The position numbers and the translations under genes were made by a program. The notes beneath the pieces were generated by a model, which saw only the letters and a program-made list of their open reading frames with translations, was not told the DNA's origin and made no database searches. DNA of 64,000 nucleotides from Coxiellaceae bacterium (lineage in GTDB: Bacteria > Pseudomonadota > Gammaproteobacteria > Coxiellales > Coxiellaceae), in assembly GCA_029210045.1 (NCBI GenBank), contig JARGNX010000012.1:24996-88995 (forward strand), given 5' to 3'. Shown in pieces: positions 52,407 through 60,984 of this stretch (positions are counted from its first letter, which is position 1; each line of letters opens with the position of its first letter).

Positions 52407-53734
52407 GATATATTTTGACTGTCGGAAACACTAGCCAGCTGCGGTCCTTGATGTAGATCGAGCTGTGCTAGTAAGTTTTTAGTTTTCGATTTGAACAGTG
52501 CAAGGTAAGTTTTAGGAATACCCGAACCCGTTGGCAGTTTAACTGTTAACGGGTTTTTTGCGCGACCATCGACATAAAAACTGTAATGCAAATGCGGGCC
52601 AGTGGCCCAGCCAGTGCTGCCAACATAAGCAATCACTTGGCCTTGTGTTACTTTACTGCCGCGGTGCAGGTGCTTGGCGTAACGCGATAGATGACCGTAT
52701 AAAGATTTATAGTGACGACCGTACTTCACAATAATGGCATTACCATAGCCGCCTTTCTTACCGATATAAACAATTTTACCATCACTCACCGAGTGCACGG
52801 GGGTGCCGCGTGGTGCGGCAAAGTCCACACCCAGGTGTGCTTGGATGCGATGGATAATAGGGTCCATGCGACGGTATGAAAAATAGGAACTGATGCGATT
52901 ATAATGCAACGGCACTTTTAAGAATAAGCGTTTTAAGCTGTGTCCTTTGGGATTGTAGTAGCCGCTGTTACCGTTGGGGGCGGTAAAGCGAATCGCTTCA
53001 TAGGTTTTACCGTGATTAATAAATTGTGCAGCGACGATAGGGCCTTCATCAACTTTTACGCCATCATGATATTTGGCTTCATATAACACGCTAAATTGAT
53101 CGCCGGGTCGTATGTCTTTATTAAAATTAATACGGTTATCAAAAATATGCGTTAGCTCGGTGGCCATGCTGCGTGGCACGTCGGCGCGTTGCGCGGCTTT
53201 GGTGAGAGAGTGATGGATGGTTGCGCTGGCAAATTCTAACGTTTTGGAATAGTGGGGCACGGTGACGCGTGCGCGTAATTGATTATTAAATCGTTCAACG
53301 ATTAATGTTTTTCCTGCATCTAATGCGGCAGACAATTGATGTATGCGATTGTGTTGGTCAAGCGAAAAAGTAATTTTCTGTTGTGGTTGTATGACCCGTA
53401 AATATTGGGCGGCTGTATCCAGGTGTAAAATCTGCTGTAGGTCTTGTTGATTTAGGTTATGGGCAGCGAACATTTCGCTTAGTGTGTCGTTGGCTTTGAT
53501 ATGCATCGTGACTTGGTGCAGTACGATGGGTTCTACTGTAGGCGCAGCGGGTATCTTTGCGGTGAGGATTGTGGCTGCTTTTGGTATGGGCATGTTTGCT
53601 TGCCGAATCGGTTCGGACGTTGGCCAAAGGTTCATATAAACGTACGTTACCAGCCAGACCAGCAGCAGAGCATCGACAAGTAGTAATAGATAAGTCACCC
53701 AGCGACTGTTTTGAAAAGGCTTAAAAATGTTCAT
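52403..53734 (-). CDS. M23-family murein endopeptidase (MepM-like)
   Basis: 443 aa. N-terminal membrane anchor (about 13-36), an OapA/LysM-like region (TMHIKANDTLSEMF, about 76-90), then an M23 (LytM) domain. The zinc-site motifs are H300xxxD304 (HLGVD) and H381-L-H383 (GPHLHYSFY), with His349 in YGHLS between them. The family cuts peptidoglycan cross-links during growth. It is divergent from tyrS, as in many gammaproteobacteria, which supports the identification. Metal-ligand residues are complete. Confidence 0.93.
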   Translation of the reverse strand: MNIFKPFQNSRWVTYLLLLVDALLLVWLVTYVYMNLWPTSEPIRQANMPIPKAATILTAKIPAAPTVEPIVLHQVTMHIKANDTLSEMFAAHNLNQQDLQQILHLDTAAQYLRVIQPQQKITFSLDQHNRIHQLSAALDAGKTLIVERFNNQLRARVTVPHYSKTLEFASATIHHSLTKAAQRADVPRSMATELTHIFDNRINFNKDIRPGDQFSVLYEAKYHDGVKVDEGPIVAAQFINHGKTYEAIRFTAPNGNSGYYNPKGHSLKRLFLKVPLHYNRISSYFSYRRMDPIIHRIQAHLGVDFAAPRGTPVHSVSDGKIVYIGKKGGYGNAIIVKYGRHYKSLYGHLSRYAKHLHRGSKVTQGQVIAYVGSTGWATGPHLHYSFYVDGRAKNPLTVKLPTGSGIPKTYLALFKSKTKNLLAQLDLHQGPQLASVSDSQNIS

Positions 53735-53848
53735 CCGTACCCAGCGGTCCTTAAATCATATATGTATCCCAGCCAAAATTAGAACATATTGCCGGTTTAC
53801 TGTCGAGAGGTCATGTCTTGCCTGTAACTATTAGTAATCTATGCTTCT

Positions 53849-53920
53849 GTCATGAGATTGCTTCGCCACTACGTGGCTCGCAATGACGATAGTCATTCCG
53901 GCCACCGAGCCGGGATCCAG
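53849..53920. repeat. REP-like elements upstream of tyrS
   Basis: GTCATGAGATTGCTTCGCCACTACGTGGCTCGCAATGAC, a 'TTGCGAGCCACGTAGTGGCGAAGCAA'-type hairpin, is followed by GTCATTCCGG...CCGGGATCCAG. Two repeat types stand side by side here, as at 55979-56208. Confidence 0.8.
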
Positions 53921-53999
53921 TTTTAATGGTTGTATCTCGCGATGGCCGAGATGACGTGATATGATCTGCGGCTGAATTTGATACACATTGAGGATAGTC

Positions 54000-55202
54000 A
54001 TGGCACAGAATGATGCGATGCAGGCCATTAAACGTGGCGTGGAAGAAATTTTGATCGAAGATGACCTGGCGGCGCGCTTAAAAGAAGGTAAGCGCTTAAA
54101 TGTTAAGTTGGGTTGTGATCCAACGGCAGCTGATATTCATTTAGGTCATACCATCGTACTGAATAAATTACGCCAGTTCCAAGAGCTGGGCCACCATGTG
54201 CAATTTTTGATAGGTGACTTTACCGCATTGATTGGCGATCCGACCGGAAAGAATGTGACGCGTAAACCTTTAACGCGTGAAGAAATTGAAACCAATGCAC
54301 AAACCTATCAGCAGCAAGCTTTTAAGGTGTTGGACCCCGAGAAAACTGAAATCTTATATAACTCACAATGGATGGCGGAGAAATCGGCAGCAGATATGAT
54401 TCAATTGGCTTCGCATAGTACCGTTGCGCGAATGTTAGAGCGCGATGATTTCTCTAAGCGCTATCAAGGTAATCAGCCCATTGCGATTCATGAGTTTTTA
54501 TACCCACTCTTGCAAGGCTATGATTCCGTAGCGATGAAGTCTGATGTTGAGCTGGGCGGCACTGATCAGAAATTTAACTTATTAATGGGGCGTGAATTAC
54601 AAAAGATTTACGGCCAAAAACCGCAGTGTTTAGTTATGACGCCTTTGCTTGAGGGGTTAGATGGCGTTAAAAAAATGTCAAAGTCGTTGGGTAACTATAT
54701 TGGTGTGACCGACAGTGCGGATGATATGTTTGGCAAATTAATGTCGATCTCTGATGATTTGATGTGGCGTTATTTTGAGTTGCTTAGTTGGTTACCGTTA
54801 GAAACCATTGAACAATGGCATAAAGAGGTCAAAGATGGCGCCAATCCGCGTGACTATAAAGTGAAGTTGGCTGCCGAGATTGTTGATCGCTATCATGGCG
54901 ATGGTGAAGGTGAAAAAGCTTTACAACGCTTTGTTGAGCGTTTTTCACAAAACCAATTGCCCGATGATCTCGAAGAGCAAGTTTTATTCACTACGTCTGA
55001 AGGTATGGGCATTGCACATTTATTGAAAGCGGCGGGTTTAGTTAATAGCACATCGGATGCGATGCGCATGATTAAACAAGGTGCTGTTAAAATTGATGGC
55101 GAGCGTGTTGAAGACAGTAAGCTAAAAATTTCACCAGATACGTGCCACATTTATCAAGTTGGTAAACGCCGTGTCGCGAAGGTGGCATTAACACTGGAAT
55201 AA
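54000..55202 (+). CDS. tyrS: Tyrosyl-tRNA synthetase
   Basis: 400 aa from the ATG at 54000 ([16 protein letters not shown] upstream). Class I synthetase: HIGH as HLGH at 47-50 in [17 protein letters not shown] at 225-229 ([14 protein letters not shown]), tyrosine-site [21 protein letters not shown], and a C-terminal S4 RNA-binding domain ([18 protein letters not shown]). It is the long TyrZ/TyrS2-like gammaproteobacterial form (HLGH, KMSKS). Divergent from the M23 gene. Confidence 0.96.
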   Translation: MAQNDAMQAIKRGVEEILIEDDLAARLKEGKRLNVKLGCDPTAADIHLGHTIVLNKLRQFQELGHHVQFLIGDFTALIGDPTGKNVTRKPLTREEIETNAQTYQQQAFKVLDPEKTEILYNSQWMAEKSAADMIQLASHSTVARMLERDDFSKRYQGNQPIAIHEFLYPLLQGYDSVAMKSDVELGGTDQKFNLLMGRELQKIYGQKPQCLVMTPLLEGLDGVKKMSKSLGNYIGVTDSADDMFGKLMSISDDLMWRYFELLSWLPLETIEQWHKEVKDGANPRDYKVKLAAEIVDRYHGDGEGEKALQRFVERFSQNQLPDDLEEQVLFTTSEGMGIAHLLKAAGLVNSTSDAMRMIKQGAVKIDGERVEDSKLKISPDTCHIYQVGKRRVAKVALTLE

Positions 55203-55291
55203 TTCGCAGTGCTAATGATATAGTGGGTTGGTGCTGTTGACATGACGGCACGCAATCTTAAGGACTAGGATTTCACAGTGGGAGGTGAAAC

Positions 55292-55444
55292 ATGTCAAGC
55301 ATCATTGATGCCCGTAAGGGCGTACTTCTCGTTGTAAATTTTTGTCATCCCGGACGTGATTCGGGATCCAGTAACAAAAACTTAAAATCCAACAAGGAGG
55401 AGACACCATGCCAAAATATTACGATCCAGAAAGGAAGGCATTAA
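55292..55444 (+). CDS. Possible small ORF with a strong ribosome site, running into a REP palindrome
   Basis: ATG at 55292 is preceded by GGGAGGTG at good spacing. It encodes MSSIIDARKGVLLVVNFCHP and then reads through a REP-like palindrome and the next gene's Shine-Dalgarno region out of frame, stopping at 55444 (50 aa). The first 15 codons look like a real 5' end; the rest is probably junk. Either a gene truncated by repeat insertion or a leader peptide for the 55408 gene. Confidence 0.3.
   Translation: MSSIIDARKGVLLVVNFCHPGRDSGSSNKNLKSNKEETPCQNITIQKGRH
55344..55370. repeat. REP-like palindrome upstream of the 55408 gene
   Basis: GTCATCCCGGA CGTGAT TCGGGATCC, a minimal single copy of the family, within the untranslated stretch 5' of the small-protein gene. 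Confidence 0.8.
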
Positions 55445-55968
55445 TAGAAACAGATAAACCTTTAGTATCAGCTAAAGATCGTTCAGCAGTCACAGATTAC
55501 CCTGTATCTCTAATTGAGGTTTCTGATGCTGAAGTAAAAGCTGGTAAATATGCAATAGATTTTCAAACATCAGTTAAGTTAGACCAAATGCGTGCTGTAA
55601 TGGCTGCTAGAACGACAAGTTATACACAGACTAGCCAATTTTTTGATCCAAGCAATGGCACATTAATCAGTATCCAGGGCCCTGTTACTGTGGCTGCGCT
55701 TGATGCGACTACTGAGAATGCTGGTGACTTGGTGCCTGTTTCAAGAGGTGAGGCAGATCGTGTAGGTTCGCGCCCAATGTCCAGTATGTTTTCTGCAATG
55801 CCTGATCCGACACATGTTAATTTGAAAACTAATCACTTGGTTATGGTATTAAGTGGTGATGTTCCTGCAGGGCTGCAAGAAATTAAAGATAGAATCACCT
55901 TTGACCCTGCGGCAGTAGCAGCAGTTGATGAAGAAAAAGCAGCAACGCCAACACCAGCACCTCGATAA
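55408..55968 (+). CDS. Orphan two-module small protein (paralogue of the 56254 gene)
   Basis: 186 aa, AAGGAGG Shine-Dalgarno 9 bp upstream. Two copies of a roughly 45-residue module: PKYYDPERKALIETDKPLVS (residues 2 on) and SQFFDPSNGTLISIQGPVTV (about 73 on). They share '(Y/F)(Y/F)DP...(A/T)LI....P(L/V)'. A Pro/Ala tail follows. No domain recognised, no signal peptide. The next small gene carries the same module, so this is a small local family. No PmrA-like box seen. Confidence 0.7.
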   Translation: MPKYYDPERKALIETDKPLVSAKDRSAVTDYPVSLIEVSDAEVKAGKYAIDFQTSVKLDQMRAVMAARTTSYTQTSQFFDPSNGTLISIQGPVTVAALDATTENAGDLVPVSRGEADRVGSRPMSSMFSAMPDPTHVNLKTNHLVMVLSGDVPAGLQEIKDRITFDPAAVAAVDEEKAATPTPAPR

Positions 55969-55978
55969 GGTGTTTGGA

Positions 55979-56208
55979 CTGGGTCCCGGCTCGTAGGCCG
56001 GGATGACAAAGCTTAAGGGTCGGGATGATACCTGCCTTGTCATTCCTGCGAAAGCAGGAATCCATTTCAATATGGATCCCGGATAAGCGAGTTGGGAGCG
56101 ACTTCCGTCATTGCGAGCCACGTAGTGGCGAAGCAATCTCATGACAGAAGCTTAGATTGCTAGCCTGCCCCGGGCAAGGACCCGGGGTCATAAGCTCCTC
56201 GCAATGAC
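55979..56208. repeat. Dense block of REP-like palindromes between the two paralogous small genes
   Basis: At least four palindromes: GGGTCCCGG...CCGGGATGAC; GTCATTCCTGCGAAAGCAGGAATCC; the TTGCGAGCCACGTAGTGGCGAAGCAATCTCATGAC hairpin; and CCCCGGGCAAGGACCCGGGGTCAT. It fills almost the whole 285-base gap. Only the last 45 bases carry the start signals of the next gene (GGAAAGGAAGCCT before the ATG). Confidence 0.85.
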
Positions 56209-56253
56209 ATATTTGATATAGCTGCACTAATTTACTACTAGGAAAGGAAGCCT

Positions 56254-56583
56254 ATGCTAAAATATTTTGATGAATCGACAAGCACTTTATTTATTACCGA
56301 AAAACCTTTAACGCGAGAAGAGATAGATCACATCACCAGTAAGCCTGAAACATTAATACTGTTATCAAATAGCGAGCTGCCCGGAAAACTACGACGCACA
56401 TTGGGTGTGAGTAGCGTGCAGCAATTTGTTAATGTTGAGGATAAAGTGTATGTGAAGGGTGCGTATGATCTTACGCATGCTACTAACTCAGATTTGAGGG
56501 TAATTAAAAGAGAAGTTGATTTAAGGCCGGAGCCTGAATCTACACTAGAGCCTGCTGAAGCACCCAGATGTGCAACACCCTAA
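56254..56583 (+). CDS. Orphan small protein, paralogue of the 55408 gene
   Basis: 109 aa with a GGAAAGGAAG ribosome site. It opens MLKYFDESTSTLFITEKPLT, matching MPKYYDPERKALIETDKPLV of the 186-aa neighbour. A second weaker copy begins near residue 55 (VQQFVNVEDKVYVKGAYD). The tail is acidic and Pro-rich (RPEPESTLEPAEAP). Function unknown; probably arose by local duplication with later loss. Confidence 0.7.
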   Translation: MLKYFDESTSTLFITEKPLTREEIDHITSKPETLILLSNSELPGKLRRTLGVSSVQQFVNVEDKVYVKGAYDLTHATNSDLRVIKREVDLRPEPESTLEPAEAPRCATP

Positions 56584-56623
56584 AAGATAACATTTGCTAG
56601 TTACTGCTGCTTAGGAGGCATGG

Positions 56624-57823
56624 ATGCCGATAATCGTACACCGATACGACGGTGATAATAAATTAGTCGGATATGACCTTGAAGATAAAGGCCGTCGTCG
56701 TGCCTTAAAAACCTATATCACAAGAATGGCGAACATTGATTGTGATACTGCCGCCAAACGACAAGCAAAAATCATAAAATTAAAGTTTATTTTACTTAAA
56801 ACACATCAAGCCGCTAAAACTGTTGGAAAGCTTGGTGATGATAACGTGACAGCGATAAAAGCACATGTTATAAAAAAATTAGGCACTTTGGGTGTGGTGT
56901 TAGCGCCAGCAGATTTAAACATTGTGCCAGAAACTTTATTGATTGGCGTGAAGCCTGAAGTGAGCAGGGCGCTAGGTGATAAGGTTAAACGCGACATTAC
57001 TTCCTATGATGAGAACCGAACGTCTGCATTATGTGTGCCCGATCATATTCCTAAGCCCGCTAAAGATTCATTGGATCATGCGTCCTCTATTATCGCGATG
57101 GTTGCATCGCGTCAAGCTGGCATCATTGAACATGCGGCAAGGCGAACTGAATTATTTTGGCTGCTATGCGTAGCTTATTATAAATCTGGCTATGTGGTTA
57201 ACGGTAATCAAGGGGCTTTGGTGCAGCACGGTAAAGCTACCCCGGGTTATGGCAATGCGGCATGTCATTCTTCGCTAATATCTAATGTGACTGATAATTC
57301 GGGTCGCGGCCGCAGTCTAATTACAGGCACACCACTCGATGCTGAAATAAACAGTACAGTTGAATTGCCGATTGCAGTGAATAAAGTGGATAGTAATATG
57401 GAGTCTGAAGGTAAAGTGGCAGACACCATGCGTTATCAAGCGAATGGAATACTTAATCGTGTTAGCGCTGGAGAAATTTGTCCGTTACTGGCGATGAGTT
57501 TGTATTTTAAAGCGATGAATGATTACTTTGAATCTGCGCCTACTGATTTTGCACTAAAGGCTGATCGCGAGGCGCCAACTGATGCAAAGCATTTGATATT
57601 GGAATACCAGAAAGCCGGCACCTTGAGCTGGGCGGCGAAATTAAAGGTATCGGGAACGTGGTCGCTATCCATTGCCACCATGATGTTATGGTTAAAGCCA
57701 AAAGAAAGACAAGGCAGTGATTCCTATAAGTCAGCAGCGGTGCGCTTATTCCATGAGCCCGCCTATCGAGAAGAATGCCTTGAGGCATTGAAGTCAGAAA
57801 TCCTAGTAGCTCCCGTTGCTTAA
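56624..57823 (+). CDS. Orphan protein upstream of the heme A operon
   Basis: 399 aa, ATG with AGGAGG 5 bp upstream. No family recognised. The N-terminal ~130 residues are basic and helical; the middle (about 130-280) is mixed alpha/beta with a GRGRS loop; the C-terminus is helical with a possible partly buried stretch (WSLSIATMMLWL, near 345). No signal peptide. It starts 40 bp after the small paralogue and its stop overlaps an alternative start of the next gene, so it may be transcribed with either set. Confidence 0.7.
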   Translation: MPIIVHRYDGDNKLVGYDLEDKGRRRALKTYITRMANIDCDTAAKRQAKIIKLKFILLKTHQAAKTVGKLGDDNVTAIKAHVIKKLGTLGVVLAPADLNIVPETLLIGVKPEVSRALGDKVKRDITSYDENRTSALCVPDHIPKPAKDSLDHASSIIAMVASRQAGIIEHAARRTELFWLLCVAYYKSGYVVNGNQGALVQHGKATPGYGNAACHSSLISNVTDNSGRGRSLITGTPLDAEINSTVELPIAVNKVDSNMESEGKVADTMRYQANGILNRVSAGEICPLLAMSLYFKAMNDYFESAPTDFALKADREAPTDAKHLILEYQKAGTLSWAAKLKVSGTWSLSIATMMLWLKPKERQGSDSYKSAAVRLFHEPAYREECLEALKSEILVAPVA

Positions 57824-57864
57824 TGCATAGGGTAACGATAAAATCATTCGAAGGAGTGAGGCTG

Positions 57865-58473
57865 GTGGGTATAGTAAAAAAGTTAAAACCGAATTGGTTG
57901 GTAGTTCTGGGCTTGATCGCTAGTTTCTTAATCCCGATGTCCATAGCGCAATATATTTATACGCACTCAAAAAAGTTGAATGTAACATCAGCTAGTCATG
58001 GTGATTTAATAAAACCATTAGTGGATACGGCGACATTACAGTTCAGTGATATAAATGATCATCCGATGCAATTGGCGGCATTGCGGGGTAAGTGGGTCAT
58101 GATGCTCGTGGAGAATCAGTGCCCAACAGATGACTCAAAGAGACATATTTACTATCAGAGGCATATCCGCGACTCGATAGGTAAGGACCGTGAACGCTTG
58201 GCGAACTTGCTGGTAGTGCCTAAAAATTGTAAACTGCGCGCGTTGGCAGCAGTGATGAAAAAAGCTTACCCAGAAATGACCTTGGCGATAGCAACTGAAC
58301 AGCAAATGGCAGTGCTCAATCAACAATTAGCATTATCGCATGCAGTAACGGTACGTCGTGGTGAGGAGCAAGTGTATTTTGTTGATCCAGCAGGGAATTT
58401 GATGATGCATTTTGATGTGAAGCAAAACCCGAAATACCAGTATGCCGATATGAAACACTTATTAAATGAATAG
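57865..58473 (+). CDS. Membrane-anchored protein of the cytochrome oxidase assembly cluster
   Basis: 202 aa from the GTG at 57865, chosen because AAGGAG lies 8 bp upstream (the frame opens 14 codons earlier). One N-terminal membrane helix (about 12-32, VVLGLIASFLIPMSIAQYIY) precedes a periplasmic thioredoxin-like domain (LQFSDINDHPMQLAALRGKWVMMLVENQ...; VYFVDPAGNLMMHF). The usual CxxxC of SCO proteins is not present. Proteins of this build sit just before ctaA in gammaproteobacterial cox clusters. Likely helps assemble cytochrome c oxidase. Confidence 0.75.
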   Translation: MGIVKKLKPNWLVVLGLIASFLIPMSIAQYIYTHSKKLNVTSASHGDLIKPLVDTATLQFSDINDHPMQLAALRGKWVMMLVENQCPTDDSKRHIYYQRHIRDSIGKDRERLANLLVVPKNCKLRALAAVMKKAYPEMTLAIATEQQMAVLNQQLALSHAVTVRRGEEQVYFVDPAGNLMMHFDVKQNPKYQYADMKHLLNE

Positions 58474-58491
58474 TAGATAGTAGGTACAAAG

Positions 58492-59622
58492 TTGGATAAC
58501 TTACACAATACAACAACAAGTACGCGTCAAAAGCTAATTGCTCGTTTGGCGTTAATGGCTGTGATCTTCGCTTTTGTGGTTATCGCACTCGGTGCTATTA
58601 CGCGTTTAAGTGATGCAGGGCTAGGTTGCCCCGACTGGCCTGGCTGTTACGGACATCTCACCGTGCCTACCTCGGTGAAGGCGGTTAATCAAATTGATCA
58701 AATGTTTCCGCAGCACCCGATTGTGGCGCATAAAGCCTGGGCGGAGATGATTCATCGCTATTGTGCCGGCACGCTATCGTTGTTAATTGCGGCCGTGGTG
58801 TTTTTTGCGATACGCGAAGCCAAACGATTAAAAAATAAAAAACGCATGACTTTGGCGATCGCCTTACTCTTATTATTGCTCTATCAACCGATACTCGGTA
58901 TGTGGACAGTGACTTGGAAGCTATTGCCGATTGTGGTTTCTCAGCACTTATTAGGTGGCTTTGGATTGTTGGCAATGCTATGGGCGCATTATTGTTTGTA
59001 TTCCCGCCCTGGTGTTGTCATCCCGGCCCCCGAGCCGGGATCCAGTCAATATGATATGGATCCCGGGTCGTTGCCCGGGATGACAGAAGCCAAGTCCGGG
59101 ATGACAAGGCTCGCCATCATCGCTTTAGTGCTCGTCATTTTTCAAATTACTTTGGGCGCTTGGACCAGTACCAACTATGCCGCGATCAGCTGCGCTACAT
59201 TCCCATTCTGCCAAATTGAACCGTGGCACTTTGATTTCAGGCACGCTTTTTCATTGATATCACCTGTTGGCGTGAACTATGACGGTGGTTTACTGAGTGA
59301 TGACGCTAAGCGTACAATTCAGGTTGTGCACCGTTTTGGTGCGCTTATGGTAACGTTATATCTATTTGTATTTGCGGGTATGGTCGCTTGGAAGCATCAG
59401 CAGAGTCCACGCGCCATTAAGTTAGTGATGATTATGGTAGCGTTGTTATTGCTGCAAATCTGCCTGGGAATTGCCAATGTAATGTTGGCGCGGCCGCTGT
59501 TGATTGCTGTAATGCATAACTTAGCGGCTGCAAGCCTGTTGTTATCAGTGGTTTCTATCAATGTTTTTTTTACGTCGCACGCATTGCCAGTGACAGAAGG
59601 GGGTGCATATGCCGAATGCTGA
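58492..59622 (+). CDS. ctaA: Heme A synthase with an in-frame repeat insertion
   Basis: 376 aa starting at a TTG (no better start precedes the first membrane segment). Converts heme O to heme A. Motifs: [41 protein letters not shown] (heme His), [15 protein letters not shown], and [14 protein letters not shown]. About eight membrane helices. Some 35 residues (about 176-205, [17 protein letters not shown] and on) are read from a REP-like palindrome and fall in a loop between helices; without it the length is about 341, normal for the family. Followed by ctaB with overlap. Confidence 0.92.
   Translation: MDNLHNTTTSTRQKLIARLALMAVIFAFVVIALGAITRLSDAGLGCPDWPGCYGHLTVPTSVKAVNQIDQMFPQHPIVAHKAWAEMIHRYCAGTLSLLIAAVVFFAIREAKRLKNKKRMTLAIALLLLLLYQPILGMWTVTWKLLPIVVSQHLLGGFGLLAMLWAHYCLYSRPGVVIPAPEPGSSQYDMDPGSLPGMTEAKSGMTRLAIIALVLVIFQITLGAWTSTNYAAISCATFPFCQIEPWHFDFRHAFSLISPVGVNYDGGLLSDDAKRTIQVVHRFGALMVTLYLFVFAGMVAWKHQQSPRAIKLVMIMVALLLLQICLGIANVMLARPLLIAVMHNLAAASLLLSVVSINVFFTSHALPVTEGGAYAEC
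59017..59105. repeat. REP-like palindromes inside ctaA
   Basis: GTCATCCCGG...CCGGGATCCAG then GGATCCCGGG...CCCGGGATGAC and a trailing AAGTCCGGGATGAC arm, all in one open frame of the heme A synthase gene. Confidence 0.9.
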
Positions 59623-60508
59623 ATTAGTTGTTGAGCAAGTAGAAAAAGCCAGCTGGAAAGATTATCTGGAATTGTGTAAGCCGCGTGTCGTGCTATTAAT
59701 GATTTTAACGGTTGTAGTGGGTATGTGCTTGGCATCTCCTGGAGCAATCGCTTGGCAAGTATTGCTATTTGGTAACGTAGGTATTGCCTTGGCGGCGTGT
59801 TCTGCCGCGGCAGTGAATCATTTAGCGGATATGCATATTGATCGCGTGATGAAGCGTACCATGCAGCGCCCTATGGTGAAAGGTAAGGTGTCACCAAAGC
59901 AAACCATGATATTTGCTGGTGTGATGTGTATCATTTCGATGGTGATGCTGACTTATTTTGTTAATGGCTTAACGGCTATTTTGTCATTTGCCTCACTTAT
60001 TATGTATGCGTTTATTTATACGTTTTATTTGAAGCATGCCACGCCGCAAAATATTGTGATTGGGGGTGTGGCTGGTGCAGCGCCGCCGTTATTAGGTTGG
60101 GTCGCGGTGACGGGGCACGTTCAGCTGCCTGCGGTTGTTCTGTTGTTGATTATTTTTGTTTGGACGCCTCCGCATTTTTGGGCTTTAGCGATTCACCGAA
60201 TCGAAGACTATGCAAAGGCCAATGTGCCTATGTTGCCAAACACGCATGGTATTCCATATACCAAAAATCACGTTTGGTATTATTCAATTCTGTTAGCTGT
60301 TGTTACCGCGGTGCCTTTTTTCATTCATATGTCTGGCTGGATATATCTGATTAGTGCATTGTTATTAAATGCTCGCTTTTTACAGTGGGCTTGGCGATTA
60401 AAGAAAAGCAATGACAGTAAAACGCCGATGGCGGTATTTAAGTATTCGATCGTGTATTTAATGCTGCTATTTGTGGCGCTTCTGGTAGATCACTACCTAC
60501 GATTTTAA
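59609..60508 (+). CDS. ctaB: Protoheme IX farnesyltransferase (heme O synthase)
   Basis: 299 aa from the ATG at 59609 (AGGGGG 5 bp upstream; GTG two codons earlier also in frame). UbiA-superfamily membrane enzyme adding farnesyl to protoheme. Motifs: [38 protein letters not shown] (first Asp-rich site), [37 protein letters not shown]. Nine membrane segments. It overlaps the ctaA end by 14 bp, giving a ctaA-ctaB unit for heme A supply to cytochrome oxidase. No coxA/B/C subunit genes are in the window. Confidence 0.95.
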   Translation: MPNAELVVEQVEKASWKDYLELCKPRVVLLMILTVVVGMCLASPGAIAWQVLLFGNVGIALAACSAAAVNHLADMHIDRVMKRTMQRPMVKGKVSPKQTMIFAGVMCIISMVMLTYFVNGLTAILSFASLIMYAFIYTFYLKHATPQNIVIGGVAGAAPPLLGWVAVTGHVQLPAVVLLLIIFVWTPPHFWALAIHRIEDYAKANVPMLPNTHGIPYTKNHVWYYSILLAVVTAVPFFIHMSGWIYLISALLLNARFLQWAWRLKKSNDSKTPMAVFKYSIVYLMLLFVALLVDHYLRF

Positions 60509-60519
60509 GTGAAGGACGT

Positions 60520-60984
60520 ATGAAAATAATTAAAATGCTTGCCATGACGCTGGTGACATTACTGCTGTGTGCGTGTTCACAGCCAGATAGAACGAAAGAA
60601 ACATTACAGCTTAGCGATGGCACAAAAATTACTTTGGCCGCATTGGATGGTAAGTGGGTGTTTGTTAATTACTGGGCGACGTGGTGCCATAGTTGTAAGC
60701 AAGAAATGCAACAGCTGGATAAATTTGCTAAGCAGTACCCTAAAAAAGCTATTGTGCTGGGGTATAACTATATGGACCTGCATGGTAAGGCGTTGCAAAA
60801 AGCAGTTACAGACTTTGGTATTAGCTTTTCTGAGCTAGAAAATATTCCTTCGGATTATTTAAATACACCTGAAGAGGTGGATAGTTTGCCGGTGACGTTT
60901 GTGATAAATCCACAGGGTGATGTTGTGGAGACTTTATATGGTCCGCAAACAGTAGCCAGTTTGGCTAAGGTTATGTCAGCCTAA
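60520..60984 (+). CDS. TlpA/ResA-like thioredoxin-fold lipoprotein
   Basis: 154 aa. Lipoprotein signal (LLLCAC, Cys19) then a thioredoxin fold with active site WATWCHSCKQEM (Cys-His-Ser-Cys) and cis-Pro in SLPVTFVINPQG. It is a periplasmic disulfide reductase of the TlpA class; next to ctaA/ctaB it probably keeps CuA-site cysteines or a copper chaperone reduced. A SCO gene usually follows ctaB in gammaproteobacteria; here this protein stands in that place. It starts 11 bp after ctaB and overlaps the convergent gene by 9 bp. Confidence 0.85.
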   Translation: MKIIKMLAMTLVTLLLCACSQPDRTKETLQLSDGTKITLAALDGKWVFVNYWATWCHSCKQEMQQLDKFAKQYPKKAIVLGYNYMDLHGKALQKAVTDFGISFSELENIPSDYLNTPEEVDSLPVTFVINPQGDVVETLYGPQTVASLAKVMSA

